A stretch of DNA of 64,000 bases from Leishmania infantum JPCM5 (taxonomy: Eukaryota > Euglenozoa > Kinetoplastea > Trypanosomatida > Trypanosomatidae): contig NC_009392.2 of assembly GCF_000002875.2 (NCBI RefSeq), positions 186,001 to 250,000 of the forward strand, in the 5' to 3' direction. The notes beneath the pieces were generated by a model. It made no database searches. It was given only the letters and a program-made list of their open reading frames with translations, and was not told the DNA's origin. Positions 38,428 through 49,072 of this stretch are shown in pieces (within the stretch, counting starts at the first letter, position 1; each line of letters starts with the position of its first letter). The position numbers were made by a program, and so were the translations under genes.

Positions 38428-40229
38428 AAGTGGTGCGAAAAGGGCGCGTCGATGGGGAGCTGAGCGCTCGCGTCGGAGAGCCGCCCTGGATGCGGCCAGG
38501 GCCCCTCCTTGCGAAGCTGCGTTCCCCTATCCCCCCCCGGTGTGTTCTTCTCACGTCATCCGCTTTCAGCGCGTCATGCCCGGGGCTTTGCATCGGCGTG
38601 GCTGAGCCCCCACCCCCACCCCCCCCACCCCAACTCTTCTGCCCCCTCCCCCTCCTCGGTGTTCTTGTTCGCCTTTCGTTTTTTTTTGAGGTGGTGGTGG
38701 TGATTGCTCTTGTCCTATTGCTTCCTTCAAATGCCTCCACGGGCGCATCTCTTTCCACCCACCCACCCCCCGTCTGTGCATGTGGGGGGGGGGGGGGGGG
38801 TGCTTATGCACTTATTATTATTTTAGGTGTGCGTTGCCCCACGCCGGTGGGGGCCTGTGGCAGTGCCAGTGGTAGGGTGGCAAGCTCATGTTGTTGATGT
38901 CGGAAAATGGGAAGAGGCAGACTGAATCCACAATAGGAATGGCGAAACCACAAAACGTCTTCCGATCTGATCTCTTATTCCTTTTCGTTGTCCGTGTTAT
39001 GTGTATTTGTGTTTGCGTGCAGTTGTAGAGAGCTGGAATGCCTGCGTCGGCGTCTCCTTTTCTGGCCCCCCTCCAAACCTCTCCTCTCCGCCTCTTTCGT
39101 TTATGTGACGACGTGTCCGTTTTTCTCTGCCGGCGAACGCGCAAGGCATTTTTTTTTACTGCGCACGTCCCCGCTCCCGCTTCGCCTGTCGTGCGTCTCC
39201 GGCAACCGATCACGTCATCCTTCCCCGCGTATGTGGATAGGTGGATAGCGCCGCGTCGTTCTTTGCTTATCCATCGCGGCTTTTTTGTTGTTTTTGTTTC
39301 TTTCGTTGGTGTCGTCGTGGCTCATGAGCGTTCTCTACGGGTGTTTGGTATGGTTGATGGCGTCTGCCCTCCCCTCTCACCCTCTGTGCTCTCACTGGCC
39401 CATCGGCCACCCCCTTTCCTTCCTTCCTTCCTGCCTTGGTATCAATGACCACCCGTCTCGCCTATCATTGTCTCTCTGAGCTTCTCTGTGTGTGAGCGTG
39501 TGTCGGTGTGCGTCCGTGCTCGCCCGCGTCTTCACTCTTCGCCTTGGGTGGTCCCGACCCCCACCCACACTTCTCTCCACCGCTTACCCTATTGTGTGGC
39601 TCTCGCCGCCTTTCTTCTTTTCCTCCTCTCTCTCTTGTATGGGGTCGTCGTGGGCTGCTTGTCGTTCTCATGGTCAGGCGCTCGCCACCCCCACCCTCTC
39701 ATCGTCATCTATTGCACCCCCTTCTCCGCCATTATCGCTCACGTGCGCACCGCCTATGGCGCGCCCCTCAGGGAAAGGAGGAGTGTGTGAGCAACACCAG
39801 CCAGTGCAGGCTGCCAAGACGATCGGTGCGTTTAAATGGGATGCGGTGGCCATTGCGTTGCGGGCGAGACTGTCCATGCGCATTCTATGGCGCAGATAGG
39901 GCGGCAGGCCTCTGTGCACCTCTGTCCCCCGCCCTGTCTCGCAGCAGAGCTGCACTCACTGAACTCCTTCTGCCCTCTCATCGCCCTCATGGCCCCGTCC
40001 CCTTTTTCTGTTCCCTCCCCTTCTCTCCATACTCGGTCGCCCATGCGTGGCCGCCAACAGTACACGCTACATAAAGAACGTGAAGTCCTCAAACTCGGTC
40101 GCTTTCTTATCACAGCCCCACGCAAGCGCAAGAGACAGACAGCCAGGCACAGAGAGCCCCGCGCGCCCTCCCCCTCTCCCCCTTACGTCCTCTTCTACGA
40201 AAAAAAAAAGGAACACAACAAGAGCGCGG
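38428..40229 (+). other. Intergenic region (1.8 kb), no gene seen
   Basis: Contains C- and G-homopolymers (17 G at 38784-38800), repeat copy B, T-rich tracts and pyrimidine-rich leader before eIF2 beta. An AG at about 40209-40210, after the A run, is the likely splice acceptor for the next gene. Confidence 0.6.
38829..38964 (+). repeat. Dispersed repeat, copy B
   Basis: Core at 38846-38869 identical over 24 bases to copy A. Downstream it shares GCTCATG, AAAATGGG, GAATCCA and CGTCYTCCG blocks, in order, with copy C. It lies 400 bases after the CFAS stop codon. Confidence 0.8.
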
Positions 40230-41267
40230 ATGATACGTGAAGTCGGCCGCCAGCGTCGTCGCAACGCCGACAGCGACGAGAGCAGCAGCGAGGATGAGCA
40301 GCAGCAGACGACCACGACGGTGCAGGAGACGACGGCGGCAGCGCCTCCAGCCCGCGTGCGCGCGAAGGCGCCTGCCGCGGCTGTGGTGAGCGCGCCGAGC
40401 ATGACGCTGCACGCCGACCCGACGGCAACCCAGGTGACGGCGCCGTCCGCGGTCTCGGCGGAGACGACGAACTCGGAGGGCGGCTCGAACGAGGATGCCC
40501 CGTCCTCGGCCGCGGCCGCGGCGCCGTCCAACGAGTTCTCTGAAGAAATGGAGGCGATCGACTACGACGCGCTGACGTATGCCGCGCTGCTCGACATAAT
40601 GAATCGCGCAAGCCGCCCGGCGATTGAGGAGCTGATGGCGCAGAAAGAGCAGCAAGTGGAGTCGACGATGCAGCAGCAGCAGAACCAGCGTGTGGAGCGC
40701 TTCCTCGACGTGGCGACGACGAGCTCGGCCGCCGCGGCGGAGGCGAACGGCAGTGGCGCCGAGGAGGAGGCAGCGGAGGGCTACCGCTACAACACGATGC
40801 TGACGCGCCTCTTCGAGGCTCTGAACCGAAACAATGAAGGCAGCGCCATGACGGAGCGCAACCAGCTGCCGGTGCCCATCCTGGAGCGTATGGGTAAGAA
40901 GAAGACGGTTATCGCCAACTTTGGTCGCATCTGCGACGCCTTTCACCGCCCCATGGAGGACGTGAAGGACTTTATTGAGAAGGAGCTGTCCATCCGCGGC
41001 AACCTCGATAGCAACAACGCGCTCATTCTCAAGTTTGAGATCCGCAAGCAGACGGACTTCGATCGTGTGCTAATCAAGTACCTCGATGAGTACGTGAAGT
41101 GCAACTCGTGCCACCGCATTGACACCACGCTCACCAAGGATGGCCGTCGTCTGGAGCTGCGCTGCAACGTGTGCACTGCGACGCGCACGGTCACGGCCGC
41201 CGGCACGGCCACGTTCAGCGCTCAGATCGAGAAGCGCTCTCGCCAGCGTGCCGCCATGATCCTGTGA
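40230..41267 (+). CDS. EIF2S2: Translation initiation factor eIF2 subunit beta
   Basis: A 345-residue subunit of the eIF2 complex, which delivers initiator Met-tRNA to the 40S ribosome. The C-terminal half has the eIF2-beta/eIF5 fold: YNTMLTRLFEALNRNN, KKTVIANFGRICDAFHR, FIEKELSIRGNLDSNNALIL and FDRVLIKYLDEYVKCNSC, followed by a zinc ribbon with Cys291, Cys294, Cys312 and Cys315. The N-terminal half is Ala/Ser/Glu-rich with Gln runs and is probably disordered. The three lysine blocks that in fungi and animals bind eIF5 and eIF2B-epsilon are not visible. Length is close to human (333). The ATG at 40230 (MIREVGRQRRR) is the first one after the A-rich leader; the frame is open upstream to 40047. 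Confidence 0.95.
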   Translation: MIREVGRQRRRNADSDESSSEDEQQQTTTTVQETTAAAPPARVRAKAPAAAVVSAPSMTLHADPTATQVTAPSAVSAETTNSEGGSNEDAPSSAAAAAPSNEFSEEMEAIDYDALTYAALLDIMNRASRPAIEELMAQKEQQVESTMQQQQNQRVERFLDVATTSSAAAAEANGSGAEEEAAEGYRYNTMLTRLFEALNRNNEGSAMTERNQLPVPILERMGKKKTVIANFGRICDAFHRPMEDVKDFIEKELSIRGNLDSNNALILKFEIRKQTDFDRVLIKYLDEYVKCNSCHRIDTTLTKDGRRLELRCNVCTATRTVTAAGTATFSAQIEKRSRQRAAMIL

Positions 41268-42397
41268 TCTGTGGTTGTGTCTTTTCAGAGAGGAGGGAGG
41301 AAGAGACGGCTGGGCTCACGACCACCGCAGCTCTCGTGTCGCCTTCCTTCTCTCGCACCGAAGCCGACGCGTGCGAACATGTAAGATGTCTCTTCTACCG
41401 CCTTTTGCCCGACGCATTCTGTACACGTGCGCTGCCCGCTTCTGTGGTGAGGGGGCGAGAGAGCAGACATGGGGTACGGCCGCAGTTGTCTTCGGTGCTT
41501 GAGAGGGGCCAGGGGCGGGGAGTTTGGTGCGATGTGCTCGCACCGATGTGAGTCCCACCCTTCCCCACACCCCCCCCTCGCGCTGTGGTTGTAGCTGGTT
41601 CTGCCACCTATGATCTTTTTTTTAATGCTTCTCGGCAAGCGGGTATCAAGCACGAAGCACGCCCATCACCGCCTCCGTTGTACAGAGATGCATGCACGCG
41701 CACACGAACAGATCTCTACGTGTCTCTCCCATGTTACGACGGCAGCCGTAGCGTGTTGCCGGTTGCTGGTGCTGAGCTGCGGCGCTTCTTTTCGTTGGCT
41801 TCGTTGTCGTTGTTCTTCCCACTCTATTCTTTGGTGCCCTAACTAAGCTGCGCGTACGTTTGTGTGTGGGTGTTCGTGTGGATGAGCGCATGGTGACACT
41901 GATGGCAAGGGCAAGGACGACGATGATGATTACTTACTTTTTTATTTCGATTTTGCTGCTGATCAGATTTCTTTCGCGCCTGTATGTGTGCATGCGTCGT
42001 GGCGAACAACGTTGGATATCTCGCCTACGCGAGCGCCTCGACGCGCGTGTGTGCGCGTCTTCTTCTCGTTCGGTGGACGGCTGTGCGCTCACGGCATACG
42101 CACCAAGCAGAGGAAAAACAGGTTGGCAGGCAGTCGCACACGCGAGAAAAGCGAGGAGAAGAAAGGCAGTGACCGGCAATGCTGATGTCCGCAGTACTGG
42201 CGCTGGGCGTGGCGGCCCACGTGAATGACCGAATATGCGGGGCAGAAGCACATGCACGGTGTATTCTAAGAGCAGCGACGTCAATGAGGGAAACGGGAAA
42301 AAAAAACAAGAAATTTGGTAAAGAAGGCGTCGATAAAGCGGACGCGCATGCGTGTGAGCATGCGTGTGCGTGGGTCTGACTGTGTGTGTGTGTGTGT

Positions 42398-42416
42398 GGG
42401 TGGGTGGGTGGGTGGG
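42398..42416 (+). other. Potential G-quadruplex
   Basis: Five GGG runs with single-T loops follow a (TG)n tract on the transcribed-sense strand. The motif satisfies the classical four-run rule with the shortest loops, so a quadruplex could form in the RNA or in the coding-strand DNA. Confidence 0.6.
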
Positions 42417-43154
42417 TATTTAAATCGGTACTCTTTAACACGGAAGGCGAACAACAACGGCAACCAACAAAAAGGGTATCGGCAGCGCTGGCACACGCAG
42501 AGAAGCGACGAAACGAAAAGGAAGCTGCGAGACGCATCACCGAGGGCCCGCCAGGTTCGCCTGCTGTGCACAGCACATTTGTGCAGATGCATGCGTTGCG
42601 TGCTTCTTCCGTTCGATTTTTTTTTCTTCTGCCTCGTTCCAACGAGACCGGCACGCGACGAGAGGGCACCGCCATTATACACACACGCATGTTGTTTGGT
42701 ACTTCCCTTTCCGATGAGCTGCTGGCGGTCGTGAGCGGTTGCACGCGCTGGAAAGGTGCCGAAGGGGGGAAGGAAGGGGAGCCTCCGGGGCACGGCACTA
42801 CTTCGTCGTTGCTCAGCTACGAGTAGGCAAACGCGACTGCCATGCGCACCCGAACCACACGAAAGCCATCCTCTCGTGCTCCCTCACACAAGCCCTCGCT
42901 CCTGGCTAGCATTTTCTTTTACTTTGCGATTCCGCGCGTGCGCGTGCCTCCCCTCATCCAACCACCCCCAACCCCCCCCCCTCCCTCCACGCGCAGGTCT
43001 CCATACACGCATATATACACACGCACACAAAAAAAAACGGTAGCATGCACGGGTTGTGAGCTTGCCAAGCTGTGCTCCCTTCTCTTGTATAAGGGTTGTC
43101 AGTGTCTCTTGCCCCTTCAACCCCTCACCTCCCATCCCACCTCTTTTCTCTTCT

Positions 43155-43156
43155 AG
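43155..43156 (+). promoter_or_regulatory. Candidate spliced-leader acceptor AG directly at the mL49 start
   Basis: The tract CTCTTTTCTCTTCT ends in AG, and the next three bases are the ATG at 43157. Use of this AG would join the spliced leader straight to the start codon. Upstream AGs, for example near 42995, are alternatives. Confidence 0.4.
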
Positions 43157-43987
43157 ATGCTCCGCAACTCAGCTGTGCGGTGGGTGTGGCTCGGCGGCTC
43201 CGGCTCCTCTCCGGCGCTAGGGCTCGACCTTCGCTCTCCGGCAGGACAGTTCGTAAACGTCGTTCCGGAGGGCATGCAACCGCGGCGTATGGCAGGTCAC
43301 TTCAACCCCACGCCGCAGGCGAACAGCCTCGCCGCGACTCACTACGCGCACGCACCGGAGTTGCGGCACATGGCCGATGGGGCCGCCATGTCGCTCAGCG
43401 GCCAGCGCATACCTTTACTGAAGCCTACACTCTCCAAGTGGTCTCGGAAGCTCCGCTCCGACATCTACGATGAACTGCTGAAGCTGCCGCTGCGCTACGC
43501 GCTGCACGACTTCCGCGCGCTGCAGGCACACATCCACGCTGTCCCGGACACCGCCCCCAATGCAAGCGGCACTGCTGCTGCCGGAGAGCGGCTGCCACCT
43601 GGTGTGTACCACGCCTCCAGCGGCCTCTCCTCCGCGTCGCCGGACGCGCCGGCGTACTACGCGGTGGCAGGCCGCGACTCAGCGGTCGGGTACGCGCCAC
43701 CGCTCGGCCCCGCGGACCCGGTCGACGTGATCCCCTTCTTTGTGCACCGCAGCAGCAACGGCCATCTCCCCGGCAAGGTCTACTCCATGAACGCCAAGAC
43801 GCTCATGCCGGCCTTTTATATGCGGATCCAGAACATCGAGGGTGACATGTTCCGCTTCGAGGAGGAGCTGATGAAGATCTTTCCGACCAAGAAGATTTTT
43901 GTGCGCAGCCACTCCGTGTACGTGTACAATGTGAACTTGGATGGCCGTGCTGTGCTGCACCACTGGCTGCTGGGGCTAGGGTTTTGA
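43157..43987 (+). CDS. mL49: Mitochondrial large ribosomal subunit protein mL49 (Img2 family)
   Basis: A 276-residue mitochondrial protein. The N terminus (MLRNSAVRWVW) fits a mitochondrial targeting leader. The C-terminal part, about 190-276, reads as the Img2/mL49 domain: IPFFVHRSSNGHLPGKVYS, a strand FYMRIQNIEGDMFRFEEEL, KKIFVRSHSVYVYNVNL and the characteristic end HHWLLGLGF. The human protein has 166 residues, so there is an N-terminal extension of roughly 100 residues, common in kinetoplastid mitoribosomal proteins. It would sit in the large mitoribosomal subunit. The start is the only ATG that keeps the targeting leader. Neighbours are unrelated in function. Confidence 0.88.
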   Translation: MLRNSAVRWVWLGGSGSSPALGLDLRSPAGQFVNVVPEGMQPRRMAGHFNPTPQANSLAATHYAHAPELRHMADGAAMSLSGQRIPLLKPTLSKWSRKLRSDIYDELLKLPLRYALHDFRALQAHIHAVPDTAPNASGTAAAGERLPPGVYHASSGLSSASPDAPAYYAVAGRDSAVGYAPPLGPADPVDVIPFFVHRSSNGHLPGKVYSMNAKTLMPAFYMRIQNIEGDMFRFEEELMKIFPTKKIFVRSHSVYVYNVNLDGRAVLHHWLLGLGF

Positions 43988-45129
43988 GTTTGCACGAAAA
44001 AAAAAGTAATAATAAGAAAAACAAAGGTGGTGCGGTCCGCGCATGCCTAAGAGAGGCATGTCTGTGCACGTGTGTGTGTGTGTGTGTGTGCGTTGGTCGG
44101 AGATGAAGAGGGATGCTCGTGCCATTTCGATACGGCCTCTGTGCCATCTCTCTCGCGCGCGACTCCTTCCTCTTCGTCACGGTTAAGGTTCACAGCTATC
44201 CTCGGAGCTCATCGACGGAAGCACGAGCACGCAAGCATACGTTGGTTTGATGCATGCAGGAGCACATTACGAGAACTGCGTCAGAAGTCTCTCCCTCTCT
44301 CTGGTTGCGTGTTGTAGTAATATGTCTGTGCCCGAGTAACGCCGGCCAGAGTCCCTTCCACGAATCGTCGGTGACCGCCGAGCGGGGTACGACGCAGGCA
44401 GACCGTGCGTGAGCGAGGGGGGAGGGAAGAGATGCCGTTTACGGCGTGAGTGGATGCATCACAGGCGCGCTCAAATCACAGCGAGGCATCTGAGAGCACG
44501 TTGGGGTAGGGCGAAAGGGGACGAGTGCACAAGAGTTGCCTCACAACGACGAAGTTCAACTGCCTCACCTTCGCTCCACGGACTCTTACTGCCCTCTTTC
44601 CGTATTCCGTGCCTCGCCTCTTGCCCGTCAACTTCAAAGGTGCCGCCACGCATGCATGTGCGTCTGCGTACTTCTCTCGCTCTCTTTCCTGGTCCACCTT
44701 CTCTCCCTCTGCTGTATATGTCTTGCACCCTTGACATCACCGTCATCATTAACGGCGCACCTCTCTCACCAACACACACGCGCACACAAACGAACACATC
44801 CGTCACCACCCACATCATCGCCAGCTGCGGCGCCCCCACGCACTGCTTCTCTGCGCTCCTGACAAGGCGCATTTTCGAGAAGCCGCCAACCCGCATCCGC
44901 TGACGCTCGCGCACGCGAACGTGCCAGTATCTTCGCAGCACCTCGTCTGTGCCCCTACACAGCGATCGACTCGCCGCTGGTGCGCTGTGCGCGCCTCTTG
45001 ACGATTGCACGCCCGAGCCTCTGTTACTCATTCCGCCTCTCGCCCTGGCGCCTTGGCCATCCTCGTTCGTTTTTCTCTGAAGCGCCCCCTCATCTCTCCT
45101 GCTCACGACTGTATCTACTCCGCAGTCTC
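43988..45129 (+). other. Intergenic region (1.1 kb), no gene seen
   Basis: Poly-A patch just after the stop, a (GT)n run at about 44070-44090, then mixed sequence. The leader of the next gene has a good pyrimidine tract and acceptor. Confidence 0.6.
45124..45125 (+). promoter_or_regulatory. Predicted spliced-leader acceptor AG
   Basis: The pyrimidine-rich segment at about 45085-45121 ends in CCGCAG, four bases before the ATG at 45130, confirming that start. Confidence 0.6.
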
Positions 45130-45765
45130 ATGGCGTCCGCCGTCTCCACCTGTGCGTGCGCGCCGCAGCGTAGCAATGCCGCCCTCATACTGCTGTGCCT
45201 GACTGCTGCATGGTGCGTGCTGTGCATGACGACGCCGTGGGCGACGATGGTCGTCGCACAGGGCTCAGCTTCCGCCGTGACGGGCATCTGCAGTTATGCT
45301 GTCTGGACAACCACGCTGCCACCATCGGGGGACGCACACATAGTGTACCCGCCGGGCGCCGTGGCGTACCAGCCCCAGAACCACACCATCCAGCCGGTGA
45401 ACTTCTTTCTCCACCACTGGTACGTTGCCATCGCCCTCATCCTGTGCGCCGTCTGCGGCTTCTACACCTCACTGGCGCTGTCGTTCATCCACCATTTTGA
45501 CTTTTACGCTCAGCATCAGGCGATGAAGGTGGTGGGGGAGTCCTACGCCACGAAGGGCTACTTCAACCTCGACGGCGAGGACGCCCATGGTGCGCCGCGG
45601 CCGACGGCAGCGCTTGCCGGGGCGCACGCGGCAAGGTCGCGTCGTCTCTCGCTTAGCTCCGTGCAATCCTCCTCGTACAGCGATGACAGCTACGATGGCG
45701 AGAGTCTACCGTCGCCGTCGGAGGCTGACGACGGCATCATCGAGATGAACCCTCTGCAGCGCTAA
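45130..45765 (+). CDS. Small signal-TM-tail membrane protein, paralogue 1 of 3
   Basis: A 211-residue protein of unknown function. A hydrophobic signal or anchor segment (about 18-45) is followed by a short exoplasmic part of about 50 residues with YAVWTTTLPP and one NHT glycosylation site. A transmembrane helix (WYVAIALILCAVCGFYTSLA) spans about 98-117. A juxtamembrane block HHFDFYAQHQAMKVVGESYA ends in GYFNLDGE. A Ser-rich tail follows, and the C terminus is IIEMNPLQR. The FFxxHWY-TM-HHF(D/E)-KVV-GFFxLD-NPLQ arrangement recurs in the gene at 48356, and in reduced form in the gene at 57990, so these are paralogues. It is not an amastin: it has one TM after the signal and lacks the amastin signature. 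Topology is probably type I with a cytosolic tail. Confidence 0.8.
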   Translation: MASAVSTCACAPQRSNAALILLCLTAAWCVLCMTTPWATMVVAQGSASAVTGICSYAVWTTTLPPSGDAHIVYPPGAVAYQPQNHTIQPVNFFLHHWYVAIALILCAVCGFYTSLALSFIHHFDFYAQHQAMKVVGESYATKGYFNLDGEDAHGAPRPTAALAGAHAARSRRLSLSSVQSSSYSDDSYDGESLPSPSEADDGIIEMNPLQR

Positions 45766-48355
45766 GAAGGGCAGCAACAATGAGCGCGACGACGAACGCG
45801 GAAGACAAAGAACGAAAAAAAAATTCGAAGAGAAGGACTGAGAGGAGAGCGCAGCATGTGCGTGCACTTGGCGTGGCGCACAGGCGTTGGAGGGACGGGG
45901 GGAGTGCGCGTGGAAAGGGTGGGAGTGGGGGTGGTGCGAACGTGGGACGCCCTTCGCCCGCTGTTGACAGAGCGAGAAGGAGGTGGGCGAACCACGGGGG
46001 GAGGGGGGGTCGAGCCAGCCCCGTCGTGGCGCGTGCCCGCGTAGATCCTCATCCTCTCCCTGTCTCCCTCTTCTGCTCATTCTCGAATCATGCTCGCCGC
46101 GACTGGCCGAGCGACCATTGCCACCGCCGCCGCCATCTGACTCGGAGCCTTTTTTTTTTTCACATCCGCCACGTGCGCGCGTTGTGCGTTTGCGCGTACG
46201 CGTCCAGCTGTCGGACCCTCTCCACACTCGTCTCGCTCATTTTTTTTGTGCTGTCGTGTGTATATATGCGGCCCTCTAAGCCTCCTCTCTGGGGTTCTCT
46301 ATGTTTTCTTCTGTTGTGTGTGTGGCCGTGTGGGGTCCCCGCCATACCTTGTCTCCCGCTGGTGCATAACCGTCATGCATGCGCCTACGTTTACTGTCCT
46401 CCGCCCACCATCATCATCCCACTCCCTCTTTCTCCTCGTCTCTCTCTCCCTCTGCTTGCATCTGGAACATCTATGTGCACAGCTATCTATCTATATCGAT
46501 GTAGATGCGGAGAGGACGCTGCCGTTTCTACTTCGTGTAGTGGTTTGCCTCGCCTGTCGCCGTGCTCGGGGTCTCCTTCCTTCCGTTGTGGGTGTGGGTG
46601 AGGTCGGGTGGGGTGTCGGCGTGTGCACATGTGTGTGTGTTGTTTGGTTGTTTTCGGTGGAACGGAAGCACCACTTGTGAATACTTTTCTTTTTCGTGTG
46701 TGTGTAAGGACTCCTCTTACTGTGCTGGTGGCAGCAGCGGGCGCGCGTTCGCGTGCGGAGAGGGTGGGGGTGGGGGTGGGGGAGAGGGGCAGATTTTAGT
46801 CGTCTGCCTGTCTCTGTCTGCTGGGTCGTGCATGCAAACAGATGTTATGTGTGCAGGATGTGTACCCCCTTCGCCGAGTTTGTGTGTTTCGGTGCAGCCG
46901 CTCTGCTGCCTTTCCACATATTTTTGTTTTTTTTTTGCTTATATTGTGCTGTTACTGCGATACTTTTCCGTTTGCGGGGCGAGGCGGAGGGGGAGAGAGG
47001 CTCTTCTCGCTATAGAACGTGCCGCCCCCCCTCTCCCCCTTCACTCGCATCCCGCCACACATACGCACACACACGCGCGCGCAGACACACACGTCAGTCG
47101 GTCGTTGGCAGGTGTGTCGTGAAAGCGCTGATCGTTGATGAGTGCCGTCGCCTCGCTCTCCCTATTTCAACGCCTCCTCGAGTGGTTTGGCGCCTACGCG
47201 CTTGCGTCACGCAGCACGAGGCGAAGAAAAACAGCAAGGCGGCCGTGATCGTATTGGGCCGCGACAAACAAAGCAGCGGCAGCTGGTGAGCGAACCGCGT
47301 CCTTGTACTCCGCACGTGCATGGGTGTTGCGTGAGCACCTACGTTGGCATGAATGCCGAAGCACGCAGCGCCCACAGCACCAGCAGCAGCAACGGTGTGC
47401 GCTCTGGGAGAAGCTGCACCTCTCTTACAAGCACAGAAAGTGTGTCACCGACGCATGCGTGCCTCTCAGCGTGAGAGTAAGTCGGTGGGGTTGGGTGGGT
47501 GTGCACTCCACTTCGTCGCACATGCGCCCACACGCATGGGCGGGAGCACTCTTCTGCTCTGCCCTCCCCTCTCTCCCTCTCTGACCTCTGATCACCGGTC
47601 TGTACGCCCAAGACCGGGTCGACGGCTTCCACGCATCGGCAATGAAAAGATACCGTTCTCCCTCATCTCTCCATCTCTCTTCCGCATTCTCACTTCCCTC
47701 CCACCCCTCTCACGCGGCGCATCTGCGATGCATCCGCGCGGACGCAAGGCACAGCCCCCACGACTGTCGCCGCCGCCATCGCCATCCTTTTATGCGCTGT
47801 GTGTGTGTGTGTGTGCGTGTGTAGAGCCCCTTTCCCTCTTGGCTTCATTTCACGTCAAACTCTCGTCCGCTCGCGTGTCAGCAAACTGTTTTTCTTTTTT
47901 TTTGAGGGGGGAGGGGGTTGGTGCCTTTTCGTGTCCCCCTTTACATCCCCTCGTTCACCGCCTCTGCCAGTGTGTGCGTATCATCATCATCTCTCTTTTC
48001 TTGTTCTTCGCAGAACTCCATCGTTTATGGCATGCCTGGTGTTCTTGGCCGCCACCAACACCGCCTCTGACGGTTCTCACGGCAGTTGTTTCGTTTTTTT
48101 TTCTACTCTGCTGCAGCTTCATCTTCGTCTTGTGCTCTCTGTCGTCCCTCGGCGTGGCCGCACGCGGAGATACGCAGTCGTTTTCTCGTTGCTTCCGTTT
48201 TTTTTTTTCGCGGGACCTCCCTCTGTCTCTCCTCGGCCATCGCCCCCATCAGCGCCCCACTCGACTCCCTGTTCAACAACGAGAGTGAGCTAGGTGAGAG
48301 GGGGAATACTCTACACAGACCCTAACACGACTGCCCGATTGCGGCGACCTATGCG
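45766..48355 (+). other. Intergenic region (2.6 kb), no gene seen
   Basis: Dominated by CT, T and GT tracts. Open frames of up to about 310 codons (for example 47353-48288) encode Ser/Phe/Cys/Val repeats that mirror the tracts and are rejected. A pyrimidine tract with AG near 48251 is the likely acceptor for the next gene. Confidence 0.6.
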
Positions 48356-49072
48356 ATGCTTGCTCCCCACCTGTCCTCACGCTCGGCGTCGTCGTCGTCG
48401 TCCACGCAATGCAACACAAGGATGTGCTCAGTGATCAAGCCCCTCGTTCTTTCAACACTCGCGCTGTGGGGCGCGTTGTGCTGCGTAGCACCGAGTGCCG
48501 CCCTCGCCACCGCCTCTTCCGACGCTGCAGCGACCCGATTTCTTCCTAGCTCCTCGCAGACGGCGATATGGATGACGACCCCGGCGCCGATGGACGGCAC
48601 CGAAGTCGAGTTCCCGAGCAACAGCGTCGTCTATCAGCGTGTGAAGCACCGCCTGCCACCGAAGTCCTTCTTCGATGCCCACTGGTACACTGGCATCATC
48701 ATTATTGTGCTGGTGGTGCTTGCCGCTTACATTGTACTGGCGCTGTGGGTTTGCCACCACTTCGAGTACGCGGAGCAGCGCAAGGCGAAGAAGGTGGTGA
48801 AGCACGCGTACGTGACGAACGGCTTCTTCGACCTGGACCGCGGTAAAACGGGCTTGCGTACGCAGCGGGATCGTCGCAGCAGCAGCAGCAGCGAACGCAG
48901 GACGACAGTGTTCAGCGTTCATCCTTCCGCATCGCGCGACGAGCACGAAGAGACGCACAACTGGCACAGCGGCAGCGACAGCACGACGACGTCGGAGAGC
49001 GACGAATATGTTTTTGTGGACGTGAACCCGCTTCAGCCGCAGGGCATGGTGCTGAGAAAACGCGCCACCTGA
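48356..49072 (+). CDS. Small signal-TM-tail membrane protein, paralogue 2 of 3
   Basis: A 238-residue paralogue of the gene at 45130. A signal sequence follows Met23 (MCSVIKPLVLSTLALWGALC). The exoplasmic part contains TAIWMTTPAPMDG and VVYQRVKHRL, leading to FFDAHWY. The TM helix (GIIIIVLVVLAAYIVLALWV) spans about 113-132. The juxtamembrane block is HHFEYAEQRKAKKVV and then NGFFDLDRGK, closely matching paralogue 1. The tail is Ser/Arg- then acid-rich and ends with DVNPLQPQ plus eight residues. Start choice is uncertain: ATG 48356 is the first in frame, but ATG 48422 would place the signal peptide at the extreme N terminus. An out-of-frame ATG at 48351 begins a 27-residue reading frame that overlaps both. 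Function is unknown. Confidence 0.8.
   Translation: MLAPHLSSRSASSSSSTQCNTRMCSVIKPLVLSTLALWGALCCVAPSAALATASSDAAATRFLPSSSQTAIWMTTPAPMDGTEVEFPSNSVVYQRVKHRLPPKSFFDAHWYTGIIIIVLVVLAAYIVLALWVCHHFEYAEQRKAKKVVKHAYVTNGFFDLDRGKTGLRTQRDRRSSSSSERRTTVFSVHPSASRDEHEETHNWHSGSDSTTTSESDEYVFVDVNPLQPQGMVLRKRAT

Larger units (their letters stand above)
41268..43156 (+). other. Intergenic region (1.9 kb), no gene seen
   Basis: Pyrimidine and GT tracts, a GGGT repeat with G-quadruplex potential at 42398-42416, and a CT-rich leader that ends in CTAG directly before the next ATG. Confidence 0.6.

Noticed and set aside
47353..48288. Plus-strand open frame of 311 codons
   Set aside because: Low-complexity translation of pyrimidine tracts in the leader of the next gene.
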